Below, piece after piece: positions 33,765 through 43,282 of a stretch of 64,000 nucleotides of DNA. The notes beneath the pieces were generated by a model. It did no database searches and was not told the origin of the DNA. It saw nothing but the letters and a program-made list of their open reading frames with translations. The position numbers and the translations under genes were made by a program. The stretch spans positions 806,001 to 870,000 of the forward strand of contig CBDEGO010000003.1 of assembly GCA_965237995.1 (NCBI GenBank). The letters run 5' to 3'. The stretch's first letter is position 1; each line of letters starts with the position of its first letter. The DNA is from JAAELZ01 sp965237995 (GTDB lineage Bacteria > Pseudomonadota > Gammaproteobacteria > Arenicellales > Poriferihabitantaceae).

Positions 33765-36041
33765 TTATTGATAGAATTTGTTATCTACAGGTTTTTTATC
33801 CAATAGGCTTATTTCAACCAACGTGGTATGTGCGCTACTTCCCTGTCCGATCCGAGAAGTTCCTATATCCAAAGTAAGTACATTGGGATTTCCAAATTGA
33901 TCGATATTATTTTCATCAGGTGAAAACCATGCCCCTGTAGGTAAGGCAACCACACCGCAACGAATATCGTTATTCACGCTAGCACGTGCAAAGCAACTAC
34001 CACGATCGTTATAAACGTTAACAATATCTCCGTCTGCGATATTGCGAGCCAAAGCATCTTCATCATTAATTTCAATTTTTACAGGGCGCTTACCATCAAT
34101 ATCTTGAATAGCGCATCCCATCTGACTATGTAGTTTATCTTCAGGTTGTGGAGACACTAAATGTAATGGGTATGCATCCACATTACCCAACCACTCATCA
34201 GGTTCACGCCATAGGGGATGACCAGCTTCTTCTTCATAATCAAAATTCGCTATCGTCTCAGAGAAAATTTCAATACGCCCTGAAGGTGTTTTTAAAGGGT
34301 GTGCTGTTGGATTTAAACGAAACTCAGCAAAGGGCGTAATCGCATGATCTGTTCCACTAATCGGCAATTCCACCCAACCACGAGAACAAAGGTCATCATA
34401 GCTAGGTATTTCTACTCCAACGTCTTTTGAACTACTTTGAAATTTTTTATATAAATGTCGAAGCCACTCCTCAGTATTTCGTCCTTCGGTAAATGTATTT
34501 TCCACGTCAAGCCTCATAGCAAGGCCAGCAAAAATATCGTAATCATCACGTGATTCACCGACAGGTGGAATCATTTTTGGCATATGGAATAAAAAGTCAT
34601 CTTGAGGTGAGCGACCAATATCGGTGCGTTCGTAGGAGGTCGTTGCAGGTAATACGATATCCGAGCGCTTTGCTGTCGCCGTCCACCAAGGTTCATGAAC
34701 TATAATAGTTTCGGGCTGTTGCCAAGCTGTATTTAAGCGATGTAAATCTTGGTGATGATGAAAAGGGTTTCCACCACACCAATACACCAAACGAATATCA
34801 GGGTATTCTCGATGTTGTCCATTGTAGTCGTAAGCTGCATGAGGGTTAAGCAACATATCGGCAATACGTGCAACAGGAATAAAGTCACTGACAGCGTTTT
34901 CCCCCTGAGGAAGCGTCATACCATCGAGTCGTTTTACCGGCACACCTACCGCACCGATTGCACCGTAGCCATAGCCAATTCCACCGCCAGGTAAACCAAT
35001 TTGGCCTAACATTGAAGCCAATACAGTTGCCATCCAATAGGAATGTTCACCATTTTGACCACGTTGTAACGACCAAGCTACCGTAATAAATGTTCGGCTA
35101 GAAGCCATCTGCCGAGCCAGTTCTCGAATTTTGTCAGCATCAATTTCACAAATAGACTCAGCCCATTCAGGGGTTTTCGGCTTATCATCGACCTTACCTA
35201 AAACGTAGCGCCGAAACGTCTCATACCCTACAGTACAACGTTCAAGAAAATCACGATCAATCAGATTTTCAGTCTCTAATACATAGGCCAACGCTAACAT
35301 CATCGCCGTATCACTTCCTGGTACAACAGCTAACCACTGTGAGCCCGAAGGAGCATCCGTACGTTGAGGGCTAACATTAACCAGCTGAATACCTCTGTCA
35401 ACGAATTCCTTACACCAACCTGCCGTTTCGTGACGAGTTATCCCCCCCATACTGACTTGGGAATTTTTTGGGTTAATACCACCAAACATCACAAGAGTCT
35501 CTGTATGTTTAGCAATCGTTTCCCAGCTAGTGTAATAACCTCGTGTCAATTTTAAAAAATTATCCCCCAATACATGGGGGATAATGGCCTGTGCAGCCGC
35601 CGTGCTGTAGCTCCCTACCGATGACACATAACCACCAATAGCATTCAAAAAACGATGTACTTGGCTTAATGCATGATGGAAACGCCCAGCACTCGCCCAC
35701 CCATAGGAGCCACCAAAAATGGAATTATTCCCATGGACTTGCCTTACTCTCTTAAGTTCTTCAGCAACAATATCCAATGCCTCATCCCATGGTAGCTCAA
35801 CAAAATCCTCCGCCCCACGCTTTTGTTGAGACCGATTCGCACCATGACCTTTCAGCCAGCCACGTCGAAAGCTAGGTTTAGCTACTCTACTTCGATGATG
35901 AATAGCCTCCGGCAACCACTGAGAAATTGATGAAGGATTAGGGTCTTCTTCAAACGGCTCAACACCAACAATGCGGTCACCCTCGGTCTTGACTCGAAAT
36001 GCACCCCAATGGCTGGTAGTAATGTATGATCGTTGACGCAT
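33765..36041 (-). CDS. Molybdopterin oxidoreductase, BisC/TorZ (DMSO reductase) type, cytoplasmic
   Basis: A 758-residue bis-MGD enzyme closely patterned on E. coli BisC (SYITTSHWGAFRVKTEGDRI, GGSYGWASAGRFHHALSQVH). The molybdenum ligand is probably Ser117 in YGWAS. There is no N-terminal Fe-S cysteine motif and no Tat signal, so it should act in the cytoplasm. Relatives reduce biotin sulfoxide, methionine sulfoxide, TMAO or DMSO. In this operon, with a TRAP importer and CoA enzymes, it may reduce an imported sulfoxide or N-oxide. No dedicated Mo-cofactor chaperone is nearby. Confidence 0.92.
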   Translation of the reverse strand: MRQRSYITTSHWGAFRVKTEGDRIVGVEPFEEDPNPSSISQWLPEAIHHRSRVAKPSFRRGWLKGHGANRSQQKRGAEDFVELPWDEALDIVAEELKRVRQVHGNNSIFGGSYGWASAGRFHHALSQVHRFLNAIGGYVSSVGSYSTAAAQAIIPHVLGDNFLKLTRGYYTSWETIAKHTETLVMFGGINPKNSQVSMGGITRHETAGWCKEFVDRGIQLVNVSPQRTDAPSGSQWLAVVPGSDTAMMLALAYVLETENLIDRDFLERCTVGYETFRRYVLGKVDDKPKTPEWAESICEIDADKIRELARQMASSRTFITVAWSLQRGQNGEHSYWMATVLASMLGQIGLPGGGIGYGYGAIGAVGVPVKRLDGMTLPQGENAVSDFIPVARIADMLLNPHAAYDYNGQHREYPDIRLVYWCGGNPFHHHQDLHRLNTAWQQPETIIVHEPWWTATAKRSDIVLPATTSYERTDIGRSPQDDFLFHMPKMIPPVGESRDDYDIFAGLAMRLDVENTFTEGRNTEEWLRHLYKKFQSSSKDVGVEIPSYDDLCSRGWVELPISGTDHAITPFAEFRLNPTAHPLKTPSGRIEIFSETIANFDYEEEAGHPLWREPDEWLGNVDAYPLHLVSPQPEDKLHSQMGCAIQDIDGKRPVKIEINDEDALARNIADGDIVNVYNDRGSCFARASVNNDIRCGVVALPTGAWFSPDENNIDQFGNPNVLTLDIGTSRIGQGSSAHTTLVEISLLDKKPVDNKFYQ

Positions 36042-36094
36042 TATTTTTTTATCTTATGTCTATTGAGTGAAATGACTCTGTTATAACAATGCAT

Positions 36095-37378
36095 CTAAAA
36101 AGAGTTAGGTAAAAACAAAGCAATATTCGGAAAAGCGATAACTAAAGCAATCATTAAAAACATGGCTACAATAAATGGCACTGCACCAATAATCACTTCA
36201 TTAATAGAACCACCCTTGCGTATGCTCTGCACTACATACAAATTTAAACCAATAGGAGGAGTGATCAACGCGGTTTCAAGCAACAGCATCATTAATACCC
36301 CAAACCAAACAGGGTCATATCCTAAGGAAATAACAACAGGCACAACAATAGGCGTAGTGGTTATCAATAGCGACAGCGTCTCCATAAAACACCCGAGCAC
36401 TAAATATAAAGCAACAATAATCAGTAACACTGTTAAAGGATCCAGATTTAATCCACTAATAAATGATTGAAAAGCACTGGCAAGACCAATTACAGCAAGT
36501 ACAAAATTCAAAAATGCAGCTGCAAGAATTATCAGCATAATCATTGCTGTAGTTTTTAATGTACCTTCAAATGCTTCACCCAACATCCTCAAATTCAACT
36601 TTCCCTTAAAACCTGCTAAGACAATAGCAGCTACCACCCCTAATGATGCAGATTCAGTAGGAGTGGCCCAACCCGCATAAATAGACCCAATAACAACGGC
36701 AAAAATAAATAGTGGATGAAGCAGATCAGGTAATACACGAAAGCGTTTTGACCAACTCGTTTTGATAGTTTCACCACCCCAGTCTCGGCGCAGTAAACAC
36801 AAAACAATTATGATACTACTGTAAAGTCCAGCTAAGATAAGACCTGGTATCAAACCCGCTAAATATAACTTGGGTACCGATGTATTAGTGAGCAATCCGT
36901 AGATAATCATGCCGATTGATGGCGGTATAAGAATACCAAGAGTGCCACCAGCAGCTAGTGACCCTAAAAATAAAGGCGCATTATATTTACGCTTCTGAAT
37001 TTGAGGTAAGGCAACGGTACCCACAGTTGCCGCAGTAGCAACAGACGAACCCGATGTAGCCGCAAATAATGCACTCGATCCAATATTGGAATGCATCACA
37101 CCACCCGGTAGCCAAGATAACCACTGAGCAATGGCTTCATACATTTTTTCAGCAATATCTGCTCGTAGCATAATTTCACCCAGAAGGATAAACATGGGCA
37201 CAGCTACGAGTAAAAATTCAATACTATTTTGCCATAACAAATCACCCATGGCTTTGTGCAGTGGCATAATAGAATATATTTGATCTAACGTTAGTCCCAA
37301 AATACCCAGAGAGGCCGCAACTGGGATAGTTAATAAAATTAAGCCAAGCAGTAATACAAATGTGACGACTAATTTCAT
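36095..37378 (-). CDS. dctM: TRAP transporter large permease DctM
   Basis: A 427-residue membrane protein with about 12 hydrophobic segments and TRAP-M motifs such as FILLGEIMLRADIAEKMYEA, LFAATSGSSVATAATVG and PPSIGMIIYGLLT. It forms the sodium-driven transport channel with DctQ, whose gene overlaps its start by four bases. Ligand specificity lies in DctP. Confidence 0.95.
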   Translation of the reverse strand: MKLVVTFVLLLGLILLTIPVAASLGILGLTLDQIYSIMPLHKAMGDLLWQNSIEFLLVAVPMFILLGEIMLRADIAEKMYEAIAQWLSWLPGGVMHSNIGSSALFAATSGSSVATAATVGTVALPQIQKRKYNAPLFLGSLAAGGTLGILIPPSIGMIIYGLLTNTSVPKLYLAGLIPGLILAGLYSSIIIVLCLLRRDWGGETIKTSWSKRFRVLPDLLHPLFIFAVVIGSIYAGWATPTESASLGVVAAIVLAGFKGKLNLRMLGEAFEGTLKTTAMIMLIILAAAFLNFVLAVIGLASAFQSFISGLNLDPLTVLLIIVALYLVLGCFMETLSLLITTTPIVVPVVISLGYDPVWFGVLMMLLLETALITPPIGLNLYVVQSIRKGGSINEVIIGAVPFIVAMFLMIALVIAFPNIALFLPNSF

Positions 37379-38028
37379 TTTTCCACCTCGGACTTTATTA
37401 TATTTGGCAAACTATTTTTCCCCAGCTCTCCTTTTCCCAATTCGTTATCAATAGTTTCTTCAACACTATCAGAACCGATCAAATCAAATGTAGTGCGCCA
37501 ATCTTTTTTACATAAACTGTTGATCGTGCGACAAAAAATCACTAACCACATGACTAATGTAATGGCAAAACCCATCACCCATAATATTTGTGGAACCGCC
37601 AACGGTGTTTGCAGAGGAGTCACCGAAATTGCTCCATCGCGAGTGGTATTCCAAGCAAGAATAAATGCAGACCGTGTCATGATAAAAAAGAGTCCACCAA
37701 GAGCCAGAAAGCTAAGAACATCGAGAAATAACCGGATCTTTTCAGGCATCAATCGATATAAAACATCAATACGTACATTCCCTTTTTTACGCAAGACCAA
37801 TGCAAAGGCCCAAGTAGTTGAAATAGCTAGAATATAACCGGACAATTCATCTGATCCTGCCAGAGTGATGCCAAACAGTTTTCGTAAAATGACATCGATG
37901 CTTACACCAAAAGCTGCAATCAGTAAGGCACTACCACCAACCCATACAGCAATTTGTGAAATTCGATCAATTGTGCTCTGTACTTTTTGCAACATAGACT
38001 TATAACCAGGAAAATTCTTTAGAATCAA
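37375..38028 (-). CDS. dctQ: TRAP transporter small permease DctQ
   Basis: A 217-residue protein with four membrane helices and the DctQ pattern IDVILRKLFGITLAGSDELS and RKKGNVRIDVLYRLMP. A charged C-terminal tail of about 40 residues is longer than average. It overlaps dctM by four bases (ATGA), and dctP lies 70 bases upstream in the same operon. Confidence 0.93.
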   Translation of the reverse strand: MILKNFPGYKSMLQKVQSTIDRISQIAVWVGGSALLIAAFGVSIDVILRKLFGITLAGSDELSGYILAISTTWAFALVLRKKGNVRIDVLYRLMPEKIRLFLDVLSFLALGGLFFIMTRSAFILAWNTTRDGAISVTPLQTPLAVPQILWVMGFAITLVMWLVIFCRTINSLCKKDWRTTFDLIGSDSVEETIDNELGKGELGKNSLPNIIKSEVEK

Positions 38029-38098
38029 AGCTAGCGCGGCTCTTTACACGCGCTAGCTTCTTTGAATCAAAATTAATCAGTTAAAAAAGATAAAATTA

Positions 38099-39172
38099 TT
38101 ACTTAATAGACACAGTTGAAACTTTACCGATCGTATCATTCCAGACTGCTTTACAACTATCACCACAACGTTTTAACCATTGTGGAAAAACATTATTTTG
38201 TAGAATTTGATCACGCTGCTTAAGGTCCGTATCGGTCATCTTCACTAGAGTCATTTCGTAGGCTTTTTTCGAACAGTTTGATTTATCACCGATTAAGCAA
38301 GCCACACCTTCAGCATCTTCTTCTCCCAAACCTTTCCATGTTGCATCTTCCCAATTGGAGATTTGTTTATTTAAAAAGGTTCGCGAACTCGCGTCGAGCT
38401 TATCCCAGTTAGCCTTGTTCGTGTACATAGCAGCTAACCCCATATTTAATGGCATGTTATACATATGAGAAATAACTTCAGCCCATTTAGCATCGTATGC
38501 AGGTAAAGCACCAGTAACTGCACAATCAACCACACCTTTTTGAATAGCAGGGATCACTTCACCAAAAGGAATGGTGACATTGACTGCTCCTACACCAGAG
38601 AGAAAATCAGCATGCGTGGCGCTAGAGGTGCGAATTTTACGTCCTTTTAAATCATTGAGACTTTTGAACGGATCACGACAGAAAACATATTGCCTTCCGA
38701 AAGGATAAACCGCTAACATTTGTAAATTTTCTTCAGCTAGATATTGATTGATAGTATCGCGGTATGCATCCACATTACGTCGTGAAGCGGCCATATCCGT
38801 AGCAACACCTGCAAGATCAATACCTTCCATTTCGGGCACGCTTTGCGTTACATAAGCAACCACCATATTGCCTACATCAAACACACCATTCTTAAGTAGA
38901 TTAAGGGTTTCATAACCTTTTAAGCCCATAACAGATATTGAAATAATTTGACCGCTCACCTTTCCATCTGTGGCATTCGGCAATGTCTTAGTCCAAAAAG
39001 GCTCTTCATGGTTTTTGTACTGAGTTAGGCTATTCCAAGTGCCAAGTACCTTAAATTCTTTAGGTTCTAACTCAGCAGCTGACAAGGATGCACTGCCTGT
39101 AGCGAATGCAGCTATCGATACGATAGATAAAAGAATAGTCTTTAGTTTCTTTTTTACATTTAAATGGTTCAT
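38099..39172 (-). CDS. dctP: TRAP transporter solute-binding protein DctP
   Basis: About 357 residues from the ATG at 39172 (MNHLNVKKKLKTILLSIVSI). A start four codons earlier (39184) lacks its own ribosome site, whereas GAGGA sits six bases before this one. The signal peptide is cleaved near SASLSA-AEL. The DctP fold signature SLNDLKGRKIRTSSATHADF and the ligand-binding Arg region follow. Two Cys pairs in the C-terminal part (CLIGDKSNC and CGDSC) are unusual. First gene of the operon; its promoter faces the divergent LysR gene. Confidence 0.92.
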   Translation of the reverse strand: MNHLNVKKKLKTILLSIVSIAAFATGSASLSAAELEPKEFKVLGTWNSLTQYKNHEEPFWTKTLPNATDGKVSGQIISISVMGLKGYETLNLLKNGVFDVGNMVVAYVTQSVPEMEGIDLAGVATDMAASRRNVDAYRDTINQYLAEENLQMLAVYPFGRQYVFCRDPFKSLNDLKGRKIRTSSATHADFLSGVGAVNVTIPFGEVIPAIQKGVVDCAVTGALPAYDAKWAEVISHMYNMPLNMGLAAMYTNKANWDKLDASSRTFLNKQISNWEDATWKGLGEEDAEGVACLIGDKSNCSKKAYEMTLVKMTDTDLKQRDQILQNNVFPQWLKRCGDSCKAVWNDTIGKVSTVSIK

Positions 39173-39392
39173 ATTAATCCTCACTTGTTGTCATTGTTAA
39201 AATGTCTCAAACATTCGACGGTAATTCGGTAAGTAGAGTTAACGTTTTTAGCCAACAGTTTTCGCTAAGAACTTATTAGCCAATAAACGCTCTTAACTGT
39301 TATGACGTCGAGAACAGATAGCTTATATTGAGAGCTTGTTAACACACAATTATTAATTTATGATGGATTAATACTAATAATAGTATCAATAT

Positions 39393-40286
39393 ATGCGCCC
39401 AACCATTCGCCAATTAGTCGTTTTTCGCACAGTTGCAGAGCAAACCAGCTTCCGCAAAAGTGCTGAACTGCTTCATACATCCCAACCAGCACTTAGCAAT
39501 ACAGTAAAAGACTTAGAAGCTATTTTAGGAACAAGTTTGTTTAACCGAACAACGCGTATAGTTAAATTAACTGAAGCAGGAAACGAACTTTATGCACGCA
39601 CAGTACACCTCCTCGACGATGTTGATATGGCAATACGAGCCACACAAGATGTCGCGTCAGGCCGTGGTGGCACAATCAATATTACATATGTGGATTTCGC
39701 TATTCTTGGAGTACTACCCGAGGTTCTAAATAACTACCGCGCCATTAACCCACATATTCAAGTCAGTGTGTCTTTTGCTCGAACGATGGAACAATTAGAA
39801 ATGCTGCATGAGAAAAAAGTCGATGTGGGATTTATACTTGATGTAGAAATCCCCCCTCAGTTCCAAAAAAGGTTAGTCAGTGTAGAAGGATTGGTAGCTG
39901 TAATACCGCGTTCACATAGACTGGCAAATAGAGAAAGCATTGAATTAATAGAACTCGCAGATGAGTCTTTTATCACAGGTGATATACGCTGGCAGCACTA
40001 CACTGACCCTATTATCAACTTATGTATTCAGCGAGGATTTGTACCAAAAGTATCACAACGTGCTTATCTACGTGATGAATTACTCATGCTGGTATTATCT
40101 GGTCTGGGAGTATTAATTTATCCTGAATGTATTGTAAATGCTCCACGTTATGGTTTATCAGTAGTACCCATAAGTGACGTACCGAAGTTAAGTAGAACAG
40201 CAGCAGTCTGGCGGAGAGATAATACCAACCCTGTTTTATCGGCATTTATCGATCAAGTACCTGAAATAAATGATGATAGTCAATGA
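39393..40286 (+). CDS. LysR-family regulator of the TRAP/molybdoenzyme operon
   Basis: A 297-residue LTTR. N-terminal winged HTH IRQLVVFRTVAEQTSFRKSA, AELLHTSQPALSNTVKDLEA; substrate-sensing domain from about residue 90. It is divergent from dctP with a gap of about 220 bases, the usual layout for a LysR regulator of the opposite operon. The gap is AT-rich and holds the likely operator, although no clear T-N11-A site stands out. Confidence 0.92.
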   Translation: MRPTIRQLVVFRTVAEQTSFRKSAELLHTSQPALSNTVKDLEAILGTSLFNRTTRIVKLTEAGNELYARTVHLLDDVDMAIRATQDVASGRGGTINITYVDFAILGVLPEVLNNYRAINPHIQVSVSFARTMEQLEMLHEKKVDVGFILDVEIPPQFQKRLVSVEGLVAVIPRSHRLANRESIELIELADESFITGDIRWQHYTDPIINLCIQRGFVPKVSQRAYLRDELLMLVLSGLGVLIYPECIVNAPRYGLSVVPISDVPKLSRTAAVWRRDNTNPVLSAFIDQVPEINDDSQ

Positions 40287-40442
40287 CTATCTATCAAACC
40301 GTCATATGACCACAAACCTCATCTTCAACCATAACTTCACCAAAACCTGAAAAATAATTTCACAACAATTTATTACCACATGACTATCACAAAAGTCTCG
40401 GGTAAATCCCATAATTTAAGGCTCTACTAATAACTATTGACC

Positions 40443-41660
40443 CTATTCTGTAGTAGTATATTCAGGAATATCAACAAGTATGCCACGTGGAATTTCGCGA
40501 TTTTCATCATACATAGGTAAAGTGCAGATTGTTGCTGAGTACTGCTTGTCATCAATGCCTTCAACACTCACTTTGGTTTCTGGACCATGATCAGCAGAAT
40601 CCATGCGCACGATTGCGATACCGCACTTTAAAAAGGGCGACCAAGTGCTTGAACATACATGACCGACGATTTCATTATTTATCGAAATCGCTCGACCCAA
40701 TACGGCAATACCATCTTCTACTTGCATGCCCCATGTGCGGCTTTCTTTGTTGGCGTTTAGCAATGTGTCGCGACCTACAAAGTCATCTTTGTTAAGATCA
40801 ACAAACGCGCCCAAACCTGCATCGTAAGGGGTAGTCGTTTCATCAAAGTCGCTACCTGCATTAAGTAATCCTGCTTCGATACGTCTCGCTCTAAAGACAG
40901 GTGTGGCGGTCAGTAACATACCAAAAGGCTCGCCCACCTTCATCAAATGATCACCTAGAACTTTGTGGTTGGTCTCAGGCGGGATATAGATTTCCCACCC
41001 TAATTCATTGGTGAAGCCAGAGCGACTAATCACTACTTTTTGTCCCACCATATTGACTTCTGAGTAATCAAAATAATTAAATGAAGCAGGATAGTTTTCA
41101 TCACCTCCATCTATTGCGGCACGTAATACGTCGAGTGATTTAGGGCCTTGAATTTGGCTAACCCAAACATTGGGATCACGTACTGTTACGTCTAGACCTT
41201 TGGCATGCGCTTTATACCATGAGAATAAATCACCATCCGCTTGCGCCATCCAGAAACGGTCTTTGGATAAGCGTAATAAAACACCGTCTGTAATCATGCC
41301 ACCATCATGGTAACAAGCAATTTGATAGCTGCAACGACCCGGTTTGACTTTGCTAACATCGCGAGTGAATACGCGATTTAATAAGGTTTCTGCATCAGGG
41401 CCTGAAATCTCAATAGGCAACTCGCCTGTATGACGCAAAATAACGCCTGTTCTCACAGCCCAGTACATTTCATCATCCGTAATATTATTTAACGACTGTG
41501 GTGTTAAACGACTGTTGTACAAGGTGTATTCAGGATCAAAAGGGAGTTCTTGAAAACTCAAAGGGTGTGGTGCCATCGTTCGATCTAGTTCTCTGGGGCG
41601 TTTACCTGTTGCCGAAAAAGCTTTGACTGCGAATCGTGTGTATTTGAGATCGTGTTGCAT
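40443..41660 (-). CDS. GcvT/DmdA-like folate-dependent demethylase
   Basis: A 405-residue GcvT-family protein: EYTLYNSRLTPQSLN, EISGPDAETLLNRVFTRDVS, MITDGVLLRLSKDRFWMAQA, ISRSGFTNELGWEIYIP, ARRIEAGLLNAGSDFDETTT and PYDAGLGAFVDL. No gcvH or gcvP lies nearby, so it is not part of a glycine cleavage operon. The N-terminal YN-L-P box and GLL-D-TP-GLG segment recall DMSP demethylase DmdA, which moves a methyl group to tetrahydrofolate. Other N- or S-methyl substrates are possible. It has its own divergent LysR regulator. Confidence 0.85.
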   Translation of the reverse strand: MQHDLKYTRFAVKAFSATGKRPRELDRTMAPHPLSFQELPFDPEYTLYNSRLTPQSLNNITDDEMYWAVRTGVILRHTGELPIEISGPDAETLLNRVFTRDVSKVKPGRCSYQIACYHDGGMITDGVLLRLSKDRFWMAQADGDLFSWYKAHAKGLDVTVRDPNVWVSQIQGPKSLDVLRAAIDGGDENYPASFNYFDYSEVNMVGQKVVISRSGFTNELGWEIYIPPETNHKVLGDHLMKVGEPFGMLLTATPVFRARRIEAGLLNAGSDFDETTTPYDAGLGAFVDLNKDDFVGRDTLLNANKESRTWGMQVEDGIAVLGRAISINNEIVGHVCSSTWSPFLKCGIAIVRMDSADHGPETKVSVEGIDDKQYSATICTLPMYDENREIPRGILVDIPEYTTTE

Positions 41661-41783
41661 GGTGATTCCTAGCTTGTAATATTTAAAGAGCAGGCATATT
41701 GCAACCGAAGCTGACTTGTTGCAAACTCAGTTTTTTGACTTGTTAGTTCAAATTACTTAAACCAATTTATTTTCAGGCTGATT

Positions 41784-42680
41784 ATGCGATTTACTTGTTA
41801 CGATGCACTGCCCTTATTCAACACCGTTGTTGAAGAGATGAGTTTTCAAAATGCGGCAAAGCGTAGTCATTTATCTAAAGGGGCTGTGAGTTATCAGATT
41901 AAAAAAATTGAATCAGAATTAGGTGTTGAGTTATTCGAACGCCGTCGTAGTGGGATTGTGTTGACAGATGCAGGGCAAACCCTATGGAATAGTGTCAGAC
42001 TAGCTTATGGTGAGTTAGATCGTACTTTGATGGCATTGCACAATAGCGTTAAAGACAACGTCTCGCAAAATATTGCGATTGCGATGCATACTTATTTTTC
42101 ATCGCGCTGGTTATCACCTCGCTTGACGGCTTTTATGCACGATAATCCAGAGATTGCTTTGCGCATCGAGCCGATTAACAAGTCAGAAGACTTAGATCAT
42201 AAAGAGACTGATTTAGCCATCATTTGGAGTCATAACGGCCCACCGACGAATAAAGCTAAGCTGATTTATGCCTCTCAAACCTTTCCCACCGCATCGACGC
42301 ACATTGCAAAACAAATCAAAGAAGAAGGTTTTGATGCGGTGCAAGAAAGAATTCCACTGTTATACGATAGTTCAGGTGATCAGAGCTGGCGTTATTGGTT
42401 TCAGTTAACGGGAAGGCATTATCGTCAAGGACAGACCAAACTTGAATTTCCCGACACAAATAGCCGTGTACAAGCGGTGATTGACGGACAAGGTATCGCG
42501 CTGTGGGATTCTTTGGTGGCAAAAGAAATTGAAGAAGGATCTTTGTGCTTTTTCTCTAGTCAAGGTTTACCCAATAGCGGCTTTTATTTAATTCGTTGTA
42601 AAGAAACCATGAGTCCTGCAGCAAAGCAATTTGAAGGATGGTTACTAAATAATGCAAACAAAGGGGTATCTGATTATTAA
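41784..42680 (+). CDS. LysR-family regulator, GcvA-like
   Basis: A 298-residue LTTR with HTH LFNTVVEEMSFQNAAKRSHL and LSKGAVSYQIKKIESELGVE, and an effector domain beginning IAIAMHTYFSSRWLSPRLTA as in the GcvA group. Divergent from the demethylase gene (gap 123 bases), its likely target. Confidence 0.92.
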   Translation: MRFTCYDALPLFNTVVEEMSFQNAAKRSHLSKGAVSYQIKKIESELGVELFERRRSGIVLTDAGQTLWNSVRLAYGELDRTLMALHNSVKDNVSQNIAIAMHTYFSSRWLSPRLTAFMHDNPEIALRIEPINKSEDLDHKETDLAIIWSHNGPPTNKAKLIYASQTFPTASTHIAKQIKEEGFDAVQERIPLLYDSSGDQSWRYWFQLTGRHYRQGQTKLEFPDTNSRVQAVIDGQGIALWDSLVAKEIEEGSLCFFSSQGLPNSGFYLIRCKETMSPAAKQFEGWLLNNANKGVSDY

Positions 42681-42703
42681 AAAAGACACCCCCCCACTTT
42701 TTG
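42677..42703. repeat. Single arm of the C-run terminator repeat
   Basis: TTAAAAAAGACACCCCCCCA followed by CTTTTT. It is the inverse of 29458-29480 (AAAAGGTGGGGGGGTGTCTTTTT) with one or two differences. No pairing arm lies next to it, so it looks like half a terminator left after rearrangement. The two copies bracket the catabolic block. Confidence 0.65.
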
Positions 42704-42728
42704 AAGAAATTATGCAAAACTATCACTT

Positions 42729-42926
42729 CTAATCACGCTCAACTGTTAAAGCAACACCCATTCCACCACCGGTGCACAGCGTTGCTAAGCCTTTCTTCAA
42801 ATCTTGACGTTTCATTTCGTGTAATAAGGTGACTAAAATGCGCGTGCCAGACGCACCAATTGGATGACCTAGGGCGATTGCTCCGCCGTTCACATTGATT
42901 TTTCCCAGATCCCAATATGGGCGCAA
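42729..42926 (-). pseudogene. Acetyl-CoA acetyltransferase (thiolase) C-terminal fragment
   Basis: About 62 residues: DLGKINVNGGAIALGHPIGA, SGTRILVTLLHEMKRQDLKK, GLATLCTGGGMGVALTVERD. This is the thiolase C-terminal region with the catalytic His in GHPIG and Cys in CTGGG. The rest of the enzyme (about 330 residues with the acylated Cys) is missing. The frame is cut near 42910 against a fragment of another gene. Confidence 0.88.
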
Positions 42927-43012
42927 GAGCTCATCAAGAAGTCATGCATTATCATTTACATTTACTTTCAGGTTGTGACTTGGAAAGAATGGTTAAAGCA
43001 GGACTTGTTTAA
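42908..43012 (+). pseudogene. HIT-family protein C-terminal fragment
   Basis: The plus frame reads DPNMGARAHQEVMHYHLHLL then SGCDLERMVKAGLV and stops at 43012. HYHLHLL fits the histidine triad motif H-x-H-x-H-x-x of HIT nucleotide hydrolases, preceded by the usual QEV. Only the last 35 residues remain. It overlaps the end of the thiolase fragment, marking a recombination joint. Confidence 0.6.
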
Positions 43013-43282
43013 TAGTTTTGTTAGTACAACTATGAATGACAGATGTATATATTAAATACGATAGCTAGTTCTGTTCTCAGTTAAATCTTTAAAGAAGAAT
43101 TCCCTATTTGTTTTTTTTGGCGTATATGTGTCTACTATTTGTGAATTTGAAGGCACTCTAAGAAAGAGGACTACGCGAGTCTATTTAAACCTTTACTCTT
43201 ATTCAGTAATCAAAAGTCTATTAATCGATTTAATAGACAATATGAAATGATGAATAAAAGTTTGTTTTTTCACATTTGCTAA
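43013..43282. other. Non-coding spacer
   Basis: 270 AT-rich bases between the HIT fragment and the convergent abiEii stop. No gene or strong structure is seen. Confidence 0.4.

Noticed and set aside
40443..41660. Glycine cleavage T protein (gcvT)
   Set aside because: No gcvH or gcvP nearby, and the N-terminal part and context fit a DmdA-like demethylase better.
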